DNA from: Linum tenue
Taxonomy: Eukaryota; Streptophyta; Magnoliopsida; Malpighiales; Linaceae
DNA: 64,000 bases
Assembly (NCBI GenBank): GCA_946122785.1
Contig: CAMGYJ010000009.1
Coordinates: forward strand, 9,268,937-9,332,936
Direction: 5' to 3'
The notes under the pieces are model-generated. The model was not told the origin of the DNA and ran no database searches. It worked only from the letters and a program-made list of their open reading frames with translations. The translations under genes and the position numbers were made by a program. Every line of letters starts with the position of its first letter. The first letter of the stretch is position 1. Below, piece by piece: positions 45,655 to 55,979 of this stretch.

Positions 45655-46310
45655 AGCTTCATCATTAATGTCGTTTGTCGTGAGTGTGACTTTGGCCCAA
45701 TCGTTTCTTCCATCTAGTCCCCGCGAGTACATTGACAAGAGAGCATTCATCTAGGCAACATGGAGAGTGGTCGAAAGATGAATTTGGTAGATTGGAAGAC
45801 TCTCTGTAGAGCAAAGAAGGAGGGCGGTTTGGAACGTCGAGACTAGATAGGGACGAATTAATCTTACATGCCGAAGACAACGTGGCGACTCCTCACCAAA
45901 AACAAATTATCTATGGGCTCTTGTCATCTAAGTGAAGTACTTGCGGCAACAAGAGGACTGATTCGCTTCAAGGACCCAAGGTATCCTTTCAAATTTACGG
46001 TGAGACGTATTGCGAGTTTGGCATCTGGTGGACGAGGGTATCGTTTAGAACGTTAGAAATGGTCATTGTAAAAGATTTTGTAGCGGTTGTTGGTTGAATA
46101 ACCGAGAGTCGCTGCTAACCTATGATCACAACCTCCCCTGTGTTGAGACATTGGCGCTTCATGTAGTTGACTTTTGTTGTGTGATAAATGGAACTCTGAC
46201 TATTTTTGGTACTACTTATCCTAGGATATTATCTCACAGGTAATGCTATACCTAATTCGAGCGGAGCAAGAAGACCAAGTTGGCACATGGAGATTCTGAA
46301 CCGATTGTAT
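45655..46310 (+). pseudogene. LINE ORF2 remnant (RT tail)
   Basis: Broken frames give HLGNMESGRKMNLVDWKTLC, RAKKEGGL, TTWRLLTKNKLSM and later RAEQEDQVGTW. They follow the order of the plant LINE RT C-terminal region (WG.....KMH.V.W...C..K..GGLG). Multiple stops show decay. It continues at 46830 after an interruption. Confidence 0.75.
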
Positions 46311-46319
46311 TAGAGGTAG

Positions 46320-46795
46320 TCAATAGAGTTGTAATACCAGATTGATGGGAGAAGAAAAGTATAAGAATTGAGTAATTTGGCAGTTTAATTAACTAATTAA
46401 ATTTTATATTAATTAATTAACGTTTGAATATTGTAAAAAGAAGTATCCTTCTAGAAAGATAACTTTCCTTTTTCTGTGAAAGGATGTGTCCTTTCGGGAA
46501 ATGTAACTACATTTTTCTGTGAAAGGAAGTATCTTTTCGGAAGGCAACTTCCAGTTTTCACAAGTATAAATATATGACTGTCATAACTCTTTTTAATACG
46601 AGAGAACTCTTCTTCTACCCGTTTCCTTCTATATTTCATAAACACATATTTCTGCAAGATTACTGCTTCCAGACTTTGAATTGAAGGGATTCTTGGGGGT
46701 GGTTTGCTAGATCCTACCAGCAATTTGTAGTGGGGGCAAATAGCACTCTAAAGAGAGTGATATAATCACGCCTTCAATCGATTATTTCCTACCAA
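46320..46795. other. LTR-like insertion between two LINE pieces, unassigned
   Basis: It separates two pieces of the same LINE. It contains CTGTGAAAGGA.GT.TCTTTC repeats (about 46472 and 46516) and a TATA-like TATAAATATATG at 46564-46575. It ends with a purine-rich GGGATTCTTGGGGGTGG. Layout and content suggest a solo LTR or degraded LTR element, but neither TG..CA borders nor a TSD could be paired. Confidence 0.35.
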
Positions 46796-46829
46796 TTCCT
46801 TCCTGATAAATGGTTGCTTCTCCGTAAAG

Positions 46830-46995
46830 ATGTCGTACCACCTCACCGCACGCTCCCATGAGTTTATGCAGCCGCACCTTAATTATTTGTGGAGTTCCAA
46901 GTTCCAACCATGCAACGCATCCGTATGTTCCTATGGCTTGTTACCCATGACAGGCTACTCAATAATGCGGAGAGAAGATGACACCGCCTTAGTTA
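46830..46995 (+). pseudogene. LINE ORF2 remnant (zinc-binding RT domain)
   Basis: One frame gives RIRMFLWLVTHDRLLNNAER, the helix typical of the zf-RVT region of plant LINEs (R...FLWL..H.RLLTN..R). It collinearly follows the remnant at 45655-46310. Confidence 0.7.
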
Positions 46996-47009
46996 CCATA
47001 GTGTGCAAT

Positions 47010-47485
47010 GAATAATAGTGAATCATGCATTCCGCAGACCAATCATGAATCATGTGGGAACTTCCTTGTACACCTATGACTTCTTCGGTTCTTCCAACAC
47101 TAATACATATTTAACCGAGCTAGCATATTGAAGTCGAAAGGATCAACTCATAATGACATTGTCTGATTTGCCTCCAGTGAACACTTTCAGCTGTAGAATC
47201 CATATGCTCATGCAATGCCGGCGGCCACCGCCCGCATTGGTTCAACTACTGAGAAAAAAAGTGTGCAAGTACCACCCATGATAATTCTTAAAGACATATT
47301 TAGATGCTTGTTGAGGAATAAGATATCCACCTAATGGTTGGGAAGGTGATACCAAAATAGCAAAGTGTATGGGATTGGAGCCAACACAATGAATGAAAAG
47401 TTGAAGTCTTTCAAATCATTTGAGTTTTTTTGGAGAAAATTATGATATCTATCTTATACCACTATTTAAGTCATTGGTTTGAAGT
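47010..47485. other. Spacer left of the copia element
   Basis: No gene and no paired repeat was seen. It probably includes decayed LINE sequence. Confidence 0.4.
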
Positions 47486-47490
47486 TTGCA

Positions 47491-47773
47491 TGATAGAGAT
47501 ATAATTTAGAATAGAACCCATATCATTCTACAGAAGACCATGCTCACACCATCACCATTATTTCCCTCCACCACTGCTCTGCTCTCGCCATCTATCCATC
47601 TTCAGAGAACCATGTGATAGCTTTTACTCTCCTTATCTTCTGCCAACTACACTTATAACCATCTACTTATTTTACTGTTTGAATGCATGTATATATATAG
47701 ATAGCTTGTACTATTGTATCAACTCAATAGAAAGAGATTCCATCAATAGAATTACTCTTTACATATTTCCACA
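47491..47773 (+). repeat. 5' LTR of the copia element
   Basis: TGATAGAG...TTCCACA. TATATATATAGATAG near 47690 may act as the TATA region. Confidence 0.95.
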
Positions 47774-47785
47774 TGGTATCAGAGC
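47774..47785 (+). promoter_or_regulatory. Primer-binding site, initiator-Met tRNA type
   Basis: TGGTATCAGAGC directly follows the 5' LTR, the standard primer site of plant copia elements. Confidence 0.93.
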
Positions 47786-48029
47786 ACAGAAGCACAAGTG
47801 CTCCGATCCCTTAACCTAGCCCCAAATCTCCAAGCCACACAATCTGCTATTTTTCTTGCTTCTTCTCCTTCCTTCTCTTCGACAACAACAACTTCCAAAA
47901 ACCCCCAACTCACCGACCCAAATAGAAAACAACCACCCCAAGCCGGCCGCACATCTTCTCCGACTTCTCCACCGAATTGGGAGATAGATACAACATTTTT
48001 TTTTAAATCCTTCCTCTCTATTAATTAAC

Positions 48030-49514
48030 ATGTCTGATTCCCCATCAAACGGCGACGGCTCTGTGGTGCTCCCACTCACCGGCGACGACAATCACGTCGT
48101 CTCTCTCAATCCGACTTCACAGCTCCCCACGAAGTTAAACAAAAATAACTTCCCTCAGTGGCGTGCACAGCTGCTAACTCTTCTTCGTGGTCTGGATTTG
48201 CTGTCATTTGTTGATGGCACAAAAACAGCACCGGCAGAAGACGCTCCTGGACACAATCGGTGGTATCGTCAAGATCAATTGATCTTACATGCTATATTGT
48301 CCTCTGTATCTGATGTGGTGTCTCCCTATATCTCGGCATCAATCACTGCCCGTCAAGCATACTCCGTTCTTGAGAGAATGTATGCAGGAAATTCTCGATC
48401 TCGGATCATTGGTTTGAAGACCCGGCTTGTGCAAGAAAGACAAGGCAACCGTTCTGTCTCTGCTTTTCTCCAGGAGATGAGAACCATATGCACTGAGCTA
48501 GCTCTCGTTCAAGCACCAGTTGCTGATGAAGATCTTGTCCTTAACATTTTACGAGGGCTGAACTCTGAATTTGGCCCTCTCGCTGCTGCCCTTCGTGCTC
48601 GTGAGAACCCGATTGATGTCGAAGATCTCCATGACAGATTGGTGGAGTTTGAAACTGACCTTGCTGCCAACCGACACTCTCCCACAACAGCCTTTTCTAT
48701 TCATCGTGGGAGTGGTGGTGTACGAGGAGCAGCGCGTGGCCGTGGCTTCTCTCCTTCCAAGCAGCCCTCTCATCAAAGGCAATTTCAGCACCCTCAACAA
48801 ACTCCTCATCGGCAATTTTATCAAGGACAGTATCCCTCTTCCCTTCAATCAATTCAACACCACCAACAACCTTCCCGTGGCAATATCATTGACTTTACTA
48901 GTCATCAACACAGTGCTGGTCGTGGTGGAAGAGTGAGGATATTTTGTCAGTTCTGTGACAAACCCGGGCACACTGCAAAAGAGTGCTACAATCTTCATGG
49001 ACGCCCTCCTGCTCAAGCTTATCACACCTCTGCTGCTCCTTCCAGTCCCGGTTGGCTAATGGACTCCGCAGCGACCAACCATATCACCCCAGACCTTGGC
49101 AATCTTTCTCTTTACACAGACTACAATGGTCCGGATGAGGTTCTTGTCGGCGACGGTACAGGTTTGAAAATAACACACATTGGAAACTCTACTCTCTATG
49201 CATCTGCTGCTTCTTTGCAACTCAAGGATGTTCTTTGTGTTCCTGCCATTCAGCAACGTTTACTGTCTGTTGCTAAATTATGTAAAGCTAATCCAGTCTC
49301 AGTGGAGTTTTTCTCTGATTGTTTTGTTGTGAAGGACCTGTCCACGGGGGCGCAACTACTCCGAGGCCAGAATAAAGGGGATGTGTACGAGCTGCCACCG
49401 GATGTAAAGACCGTCCGCTTAGCACTTGCCACTACTACAACTTCACCGACTGTCTGGCACAATCGACTGGGACATCCACATCCTAGGCTACTCCACGAAC
49501 CAAAGTGCATATAA
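48030..49514 (+). CDS. copia gag-protease, truncated in the GAG-pre-integrase region
   Basis: 494 codons. Gag core: LNKNNFPQWRAQLLTLL, ISASITARQAYSVLERMY and FLQEMRTICTELA. Gln-rich linker, then CCHC knuckle CQFCDKPGHTAKEC (about residues 310-325). Protease WLMDSAATNHIT has DSAAT where copia proteases commonly have D-S/T-G-A. The pre-integrase motif VWHNRLGHPHPRLL is followed within a few codons by a stop created by the deletion junction. Capsid and protease parts look intact. The lineage looks Ale/Retrofit-like, by impression only. Confidence 0.92.
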   Translation: MSDSPSNGDGSVVLPLTGDDNHVVSLNPTSQLPTKLNKNNFPQWRAQLLTLLRGLDLLSFVDGTKTAPAEDAPGHNRWYRQDQLILHAILSSVSDVVSPYISASITARQAYSVLERMYAGNSRSRIIGLKTRLVQERQGNRSVSAFLQEMRTICTELALVQAPVADEDLVLNILRGLNSEFGPLAAALRARENPIDVEDLHDRLVEFETDLAANRHSPTTAFSIHRGSGGVRGAARGRGFSPSKQPSHQRQFQHPQQTPHRQFYQGQYPSSLQSIQHHQQPSRGNIIDFTSHQHSAGRGGRVRIFCQFCDKPGHTAKECYNLHGRPPAQAYHTSAAPSSPGWLMDSAATNHITPDLGNLSLYTDYNGPDEVLVGDGTGLKITHIGNSTLYASAASLQLKDVLCVPAIQQRLLSVAKLCKANPVSVEFFSDCFVVKDLSTGAQLLRGQNKGDVYELPPDVKTVRLALATTTTSPTVWHNRLGHPHPRLLHEPKCI

Positions 49515-51435
49515 ATGTTTTGATCCAGTTGATTGTCGTGTCTTTGTTTCTCGACATGTTCAGTTTGTCGAAACTACTTTTCCTGGTCTTCCCCCTAGTT
49601 CTGAGTCCTCCTTGTCTTCATCAGAGTGGCTTGCCTCCACCACTCCGACTGTGCAGCTTGTCCCTCTTTCTATTTCCACAGCGCCTCACCCTCCCAGACA
49701 GCCAACTACTGAAATAGCCCCCTCTTCATCAACACATCCGGGCATCACTTCTGCTCCTGCTCGTACACAACCTACATCGCCATCCCCTTATTCTGCCTCC
49801 GAGAAGTCTGCCTCCCCACGGCCAGCTCCTTCACCGCCCACGCCACCACCATCACCTGCTGTCCTCCCACCGCCCTCAGCTCCACCTCTTCGGATGGTGA
49901 CTCGCAGTCAACATGGTATTTTCAAGCCTAAAAAGATGTTTACTGCTCAGGTATCTTCTCATTTTGAACCTACCTCGGTTAAGCAAGCTCTTGCCGATCC
50001 TCGTTGGCGTGCCGCCATGCTACAGGAATTGTCCGCCCACACCTCTAATGGCACTTGGTCACTAGTCCCTCCAGCTTCCACCCAAAACCTTGTTGGTTGT
50101 CGCTGGATTTTTCGAATAAAGTACAAGGCGGATGGTACCGTTGATCGATATAAGGCTCGATTAGTGGCCAAGGGCTTCAATCAACGGCCAGGCATTGATT
50201 TTCATGCTACTTACAGCCCAGTACTTAAACCTGTCACGGTTCGGACAGTGTTCCACATTGCTCTCTCACACCAATGGCCTATCTTCCAGTTTGATGTCAA
50301 CAATGCCTTTCTCCAAGGCTCTTTAGAAGAGGAAGTCTTCATGGCTCAACCACCAGGGTTTCTCAATACCAAAACCCCTGACTTTGTGTGCCGTCTCCAT
50401 CGTCCTATCTATGGACTTCGACAAGCTCCTCGCTCGTGGTATTTGTCATTGTGCAGTTTTCTTGAGAGTAATGGCTTCGTCAAAACGCAGTCCGATGCGT
50501 CCTTATTTGTCTACCATCATGATGGGGTCTTGCTCTACTTCCTTGTCTATGTTGATGATCTTCTTCTCACAGGGAATGATTCTAATTTGCTCAATCGATT
50601 TCAAGAGCATCTTGCCTCTCGCTTCTCACTAAAACAACTAGGCGAGGTGAATTATTTTTTGGGTATTGAAATCCTATCCGGTCCCTCTGGTTTTCTCCTA
50701 TCCCAACAGAAGTATATATCCGATGTTCTTGACCGTTTTCAGATGGCTGATGCTAAGCCTTCTCCAACTCCGCTCTGCACGTCAGCCAAACTTATGCTTC
50801 ATGATGGCTCTGCCCTTATTGATGCCACACTTTACAGGCAAGTGCTCGGTGCACTTCAGTACTTACTTTGCACTCGTCCTGATATCGCATTTGCAGTCAA
50901 CAAACTATCTCAGTTCATGCATGCACCATCCCAACTTCATTGGCAGTCTGTCAAGCGTCTCTTGAGGTATCTACAGGGTACTCGTCAGCTTGCTTTACAG
51001 CTTAGACACTCCACTTCTCTTACACTAGAAGCGTTTGCTGATTCTGATTGGGCCGGAGATCCTAATGATCGCCACTCGACCATGGGCTACCTTATTTATC
51101 TTGGAGGTAATCTTGTTTCTTGGAAGTCAAAGAAGCAACGTTCTGTTGCCCGCTCTAGCACCGAGGCTGAATATCGAGCTCTTGCCCATGCCTCCGCTGA
51201 ACTTGAATGGTTGCAAAATTTATTAATCGAGCTTCATCATCGCCCTCCCAATCCTCCTGTCCTCTATTGTGATAATCTTGGTGCAGTAAACTTCTCTGCA
51301 AATCCAGTTTTCCACTCGAGAATGAAGCATTTGGCATTAGACTTCCACTTTGTGAGAGAACTTGTGCAATCTGCTCGCCTGCGCGTTTGTCATGGAGATC
51401 TCCACCGTTCATCAGCTAGCCGATGCTCTCACTAA
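49479..51435 (+). pseudogene. copia reverse transcriptase and RNase H, out of frame with gag
   Basis: The meaningful frame starts at ILGYSTNQSAYKCFDP (post-integrase). A Pro/Ser-rich linker follows, then RT (WSLVPPASTQNLVGCRWIFR, RLVAKGFNQRPGIDF, FDVNNAFLQGSLEEEVFM, catalytic YVDD near 50550). RNase H follows (ADSDWAGDPNDRHSTMGY, SSTEAEYRALAHASAE, YCDNLGAV). Near 51395 the frame is lost. The usual tail (LADALTKPL) lies in the next frame, so the ORF ends early at 51435. The open frame upstream of 49479 is the gag region read in the wrong phase. Confidence 0.9.
49481..49494 (+). other. Deletion junction replacing the integrase core
   Basis: TCCTAGGCTACTCC reads as HPRLLH in the gag frame and as LGYS in the pol frame. 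In complete copia elements these belong to opposite sides of the integrase catalytic domain. The shared 13-14 bases are the likely microhomology used for the deletion. Confidence 0.75.
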
Positions 51436-51510
51436 ACCGCTTTCAACCCCACGTTATCTTCTTCTTCGATCCAAGATTGGTGTCGTTCCCGCCTCCATCT
51501 TGCGGGGGCG

Positions 51511-51793
51511 TGATAGAGATATAATTTAGAATAGAACCCATATCATTCTACAGAAGACCATGCTCACACCATCACCATTATTTCCCTCCACCACTGCTCT
51601 GCTCTCGCCATCTATCCATCTTCAGAGAACCATGTGATAGCTTTTACTCTCCTTATCTTCTGCCAACTACACTTATAACCATCTACTTATTTTACTGTTT
51701 GAATGCATGTATATATATAGATAGCTTGTACTATTGTATCAACTCAATAGAAAGAGATTCCATCAATAGAATTACTCTTTACATACTTCCACA
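51511..51793 (+). repeat. 3' LTR of the copia element
   Basis: Preceded by the purine-rich TTGCGGGGGCG. One difference from the 5' LTR over 283 bp. Confidence 0.95.
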
Positions 51794-51798
51794 TTGCA

Positions 51799-52206
51799 TA
51801 GGTTCACCATACTTTGTGCTTTAATCAACGGTTAATATTGAAGGTTGTGGAGATTTGAGCACATGACCACATGGCCATACCAAACGACACTAATACTATG
51901 TCAAAAGTTCAAAACCAATCGATTCCAATAACCAAATTATTAAATAAAAAATTATTATACATCTTATATCATACTCACTCGATTGAATTGTTCCGCACAC
52001 TTTTTGTTCAAGTGGGTGGAGAAAGTTTTTTTTTTTTTTTTTGGCGTGTAGCTATCCCCATGTCTATTATGTTTCTTCATTGGAAAACCGTAGCCACTGG
52101 TACATTGATATTGATATTGATATTTGATGAATAAATTATAGGAAAGCAGGCATGTGTGGAGTTTGGGCTTGAGAATGAGATGTTGAATGTTGGGTGGCCA
52201 GAACAA
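51799..52206. other. Spacer, no gene
   Basis: A T-run lies at 52026-52042. No recognised frame or element ends. Confidence 0.5.
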
Positions 52207-52215
52207 TACATTTTT

Positions 52216-52730
52216 GGGTTAATATTTTCGTATGACCTGAACTTTGACCAAAATAAATATCCTGACCAATCTTTTCGATCTATAACATCCTGGCCCGAAC
52301 TATACACCAAAATAAACAATTTGGCCAAACCCGATGTTTGACCGTTAACTTGGACGGTCAAACGCGTTGACTAACGGTCAACGCGCCACGTCACTGCCAA
52401 GTCAAAAGATCTGATAAATATTTAATTTTTTTCGTTTTTTATTTTTTGTTTAACTAAGGTATTAGATGATTTTTTTTAATTTATAATAATTTAAAATTAG
52501 GGAATGTGTGGAAATTGTGAATTATTTTAAATATTTTATGCTCATTTGGCAGTGACATGGCGCGTTGACTAACGGTCAACGCGTTTGACCGTCCAAGTTA
52601 ACGGTCAAAAGTCGGATCTGGCCAAATTGTTTATTTGGATGTATAGTTCGGGCCAGGATGTTATAGATCGAAAAGATTGGTCAGAATGTTTATTTTGGTC
52701 AAAGTTCAGGCCATACGAAAATATTAACCC
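52216..52730. mobile_element. Long-TIR element, GGGTTAATA family, 515 bp
   Basis: A perfect 9-bp TSD TACATTTTT lies at 52207-52215 and 52731-52739. TIRs open GGGTTAATATTTTCGTATG and stay complementary for about 190 bp, including GTTGACTAACGGTCAACGCG, with a short AT-rich centre. It is the same family as 41379-42320. The 9-bp TSD with long TIRs places the family with MULE-like MITEs. Confidence 0.93.
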
Positions 52731-53008
52731 TACATTTTTTTGTTACATATTTTTTTGTGGTAACGAAGGGAGGGAAACACCCCAGATCCGAAGGTACCGA
52801 AGTAGCTAGTGGATCGATTGTTCCAGAAACGTATCTACCTAAATAGTATTAAAATATGTTGGGAAAACCCCATGAAGAGGCTGAGAATTTTTTGGAGGTG
52901 AGAAAAAATAAAATAATATTATTATTAGATGATCATATAACTATTTTTATAATAATAAAAGAAATGGTATGTCTGGTGACTTGCTAGTCAGCGTAACTTG
53001 GAGAAAAC

Positions 53009-53328
53009 GATCGACCTCTTTCACCATGTGGTCTATCACTTGAGTCAACCAGTCTACCACTTCCGAAAATAGGTCGACCTGATGACACACTTACCTTCTA
53101 ATGGTCGATCTTTTTCACCAAGTGGTCGACCACTTTCCAAGAAATGGTCGACCTCTTCCAGTAAGTGATCTACCACTTGAGTCAACCGGTCTACCGCTTT
53201 CAGATATGGGTCGACCTGATGACACAATTACCTTTAAGTGGTCGACCTATTCCACCAAGTAGTCGACCTCTTCCACCAAGTGGTCGACCACTTTCCAAGA
53301 AAACAGTCTACCACTTCCACCAAGGGGT
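53009..53328. repeat. GTCGACC-type minisatellite, left part
   Basis: Irregular 25-45-bp units around the palindromic core GGTCGACC with CTTCCACCAAGTG or CACTT spacers, for example AAGTGGTCGACCACTTTCC twice. The open frame here (SGRPLPPSGRPL-type) is a repeat by-product. The array resumes at 54768. Confidence 0.85.
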
Positions 53329-54767
53329 TGACTCGCCAATACCGTCACACTAGAAAGTGGCCAAGTGTAACTACAAACTAATGCGTAGTATAGCCGATTT
53401 AGCTTTACTTGTCATCCTAGGTCCTAGATTTGATGACTACTCCGTGAAGTTCTCGTTATTCAACAATTTGAACGTAGTGAAGTTGTATTTAATCTAATCA
53501 AACACAAAGCATATGTGATTCAAGTTCGAGAGTGGTCACTCGGATATGGTTCTCCCTAGATTGTAGTTAAGCCGAATTGTAATTCACCAAGTTCATATAT
53601 AATGATAGTTATACTGTAGAAGGTTCTTATTCAGTCTGAAGTCTCGACTAAAGGTCTTCAGATCCACACAAAGCATATGTGATTCAAGTTCGAGAGTGGT
53701 CACTCGGATAAGGTTCCCCCTAGATTGTAGTTAAGCCGAATTGTAATTCACCAAGTTCAGATATAATGATAGTTATACTGTAGAAGGTTCTTATTCAGTC
53801 TGAAGTCTCGACTAAAGGTCTTCAGATCCTCACAATCTGAATACCCGGCGGGCTACTAACCTCTACCGGAATAAACGAACTGAGGTCCTAACGTGCAAAA
53901 CCTCCTCTACCGCATCAAATCCAGTACAGAGCAGTGAACTGACTTCTCGACTAAAGTAGTCAATTCACCACCTTCATTCAAGGGTGCTCTATCAACCTAT
54001 GCAGATATTCTCTTTCTAGGTCAAAGTAGAATATATAAGAATGTGATCAAAACTCATGCAATTCTGAAATCATGCCTCAGTTGAATATAATCAATAACAA
54101 AATGTCATGTACTTGGGTTCATACAATCAAACCTAACATACAACTCTAGGGTTCTTCATTCCCAGGTGAGAGAGGGAGTTTACTCCATAGAGAGAGAGAG
54201 AGAGAGAGGAAATCAGCTTCAGATGCAAAAATCATCATGTAGAGGATGGGTTCGTCACTTTCTCTCTCTAACTCTCTATTTTATGCTCTAAAATACGACT
54301 ATGAGACCAAAACCCGTGTTCAGCTTGTAACTGCCCGAGCTGGCGAAACACGGTCCAAATACTCGGTCGGGTATTTTAGGGTCAGATCGGGTATTACATA
54401 AACGGTGTGCAGCAGATTCTCGCACAAAGGGGAAAATACCCGACCTCTGGTAAAAATACCCGATTGTGTATTTATGGTTCACGACCGGGGGGCCTCCTGG
54501 TCCTCACTAGAGAAATACCAGACCTCTGTTGCCTATACCCGATCGGGTATTTAGGTGACCTGACCAGGTATTTACCCCTTCCATCTCTACTTTCTGCCAA
54601 CTCTCCATTTTTTACCCGAAACTCGCTTCCAAGTCTCCAATTCCGCTCCAAGTCCTAAAATTTGACATAAAAGAACAAACTAGCGTGAAATCAGCTTAAA
54701 ACATGAGAATTGACTCCCAAACGGTACAAGAATAGTGGGCAAAACATGTGCAAATATCGGGTTATCA
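53329..54767 (-). mobile_element. Solo LTR of an Athila-type element
   Basis: The complement starts TGATAACCCG.TATTTGCACA and ends TTGGCGAGTCA. It is collinear with the LTR at 26360-27779: ATTCTCATGTTTTA, GATTTCACGCTAG, GAAGAACCCTAG, GCCGGGTA and AGTTACACTTGG against their counterparts. No internal region adjoins it, so it is a recombined solo LTR. Flanks GGGGT and GCGGT give a possible 5-bp TSD with one mismatch. In place of the CACGGCCGTG array it carries ACCCGATCGGGTATT repeats (about 54360-54590). It also has a 164-bp tandem duplication (53503-53829) and a GA run at 54200-54218. Confidence 0.85.
53503..53829. repeat. 164-bp tandem duplication inside the solo LTR
   Basis: Copies 53503-53666 and 53667-53829 start CACAAAGCATATGTGATTC and are nearly identical (for example CATATATAATG versus CAGATATAATG). 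Confidence 0.93.
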
Positions 54768-54960
54768 GCGGTCCACCACTTGAGGCAATCGGTCTACCGC
54801 TTCAGGTAATGGGTCGACTAATGACACACGTACATTCAACTTACACCTGCTTGTTGGAGGAGGTAGATCGCTTCCGCCAAAATAGCCTACCAATTCCGCA
54901 AAATGGTTTACGTATCTCTTTTGGCAAACAATCTCCACTTTCTACGAACGGTCAACTAGA
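54768..54960. repeat. GTCGACC-type minisatellite, right part
   Basis: GGTCCACCACTTGAG.CAATCGG, TCTACCGCTTCAGGTAATGG and GTCGACT continue the array at 53009-53328 on the other side of the solo LTR. A related, inverted and more decayed stretch lies at 55250-55480. Confidence 0.75.
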
Positions 54961-55249
54961 TAAAACAGTTATGTTATACTTGCATCCGGAAAAAAATGGA
55001 CAATGGAGACCAACAATATAAAATTATTTTGTAGTAGTGCAACATCCTATCACCTGTGGGAAACCCAATCCTTACCCAGATTATAGTCCAAGAACTCTTT
55101 TGGAAAAAAAACCAACAAAGTGATGGTGATATCACTCGAGAAACTGTCATCTACGCTTGCAACCTTTATACTAAATTTAAATCTCTTACTAGCAAGCATA
55201 TTTATTATTATTGGACTCTAATTATATATGATGATATCATTATCAATGG

Positions 55250-55490
55250 TTCATCAGGTGGACCAATTATTGAAAGCGGTGGACCGCTTGGTGAAAGAGG
55301 TTGACCACTTGATGGAAGTGGTAGATAATTTTTTTGTATAGTGGATGACCTTTTTAGTGGAAGAGGTCGACCTTTTGTTGAAAATAGAAAAATGAAAATA
55401 GTACATCTTGTCGACCATTCCAACAACGAGTTCGACTTTTTTGTCCAAATAAGTCGACCATATCATTAAAGAGGTTGACCTTTTTTTCAA
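55250..55490. repeat. Decayed inverted GTCGACC minisatellite
   Basis: GGAAGAGGTCGACCTTTT, AAGTCGACCATATC and GAAAGCGGTGGACCGCTTGG show the same units in the opposite orientation. Confidence 0.7.
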
Positions 55491-55529
55491 GTCACGGTGA
55501 GTTGGAAGCCACCGTAGCAAAGTCCTAAA

Positions 55530-55760
55530 AGAAAAGGTTGATCAAAATGATGGCTGAAAATATATATTTTCCATATAGAAAAGATGAACCAGGAGGGGAT
55601 CGAGATGAGGTGGAGCCGGTCAGGTTAGACAGAAAAATAGGAGAAAAGTTTGTTGAGAAAATAAGTTTGTTTGCTTTACTCGAGATTCGACATGTGTTAA
55701 GAAATCTCTGCATTATGAAGAAGAGTGAACTACGTTTGAGAATCATCAATCAATAATTCG
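55530..55760 (+). other. Unassigned short ORF region
   Basis: A 72-codon frame (55538-55756) is charged and unrecognised. It abuts repeat DNA on both sides. Not called as a gene. Confidence 0.3.
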
Positions 55761-55979
55761 ACTAGTGGCTAGAGGAACCATTACTTGAGTGGGTTTTCGC
55801 CTTGTACTTAGTTAGTTTAGTCTCTTTTTTTTTTTGTTAGAGTAGTTTAATAATTCGTAAAGCTATACTGGCTAGATAATAAACTAAACATGAGTAAAAG
55901 TACACTTGGAGAATCATGGATTCCATATTTATTACTTGTTGTCACTATATTGTGATCTTGTCATTGTTTTACTTGAGGT

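Larger units (their letters stand above)
47491..51793 (+). mobile_element. Ty1/copia LTR retrotransposon lacking the integrase core, 4.3 kb
   Basis: TSD TTGCA at 47486-47490 and 51794-51798. The LTRs (47491-47773 and 51511-51793, 283 bp each) differ at one position only (47766 T, 51786 C), so insertion is very recent. The order gag-protease-[gap]-RT-RNase H is copia-type. The integrase catalytic domain is absent. RT is in a different frame from gag, so this copy could only have moved with helper proteins, or it lost the segment after insertion. Confidence 0.96.

Noticed and set aside
46320..46795. Solo LTR with defined borders
   Set aside because: No TG..CA pair with matching flanking duplication could be found, so it was kept only as an unassigned insertion.
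49426..49478. Start codon at 49426 as the true pol start
   Set aside because: The first ~18 codons are the gag region read in the wrong phase, and pol homology starts only after the deletion junction.
53165..53353. ORF with SGRPLPPSGRPL pattern
   Set aside because: A direct translation of the GTCGACC minisatellite.
54196..54220. GA microsatellite as a promoter element
   Set aside because: A plain GA run inside a decayed LTR with no supporting context.
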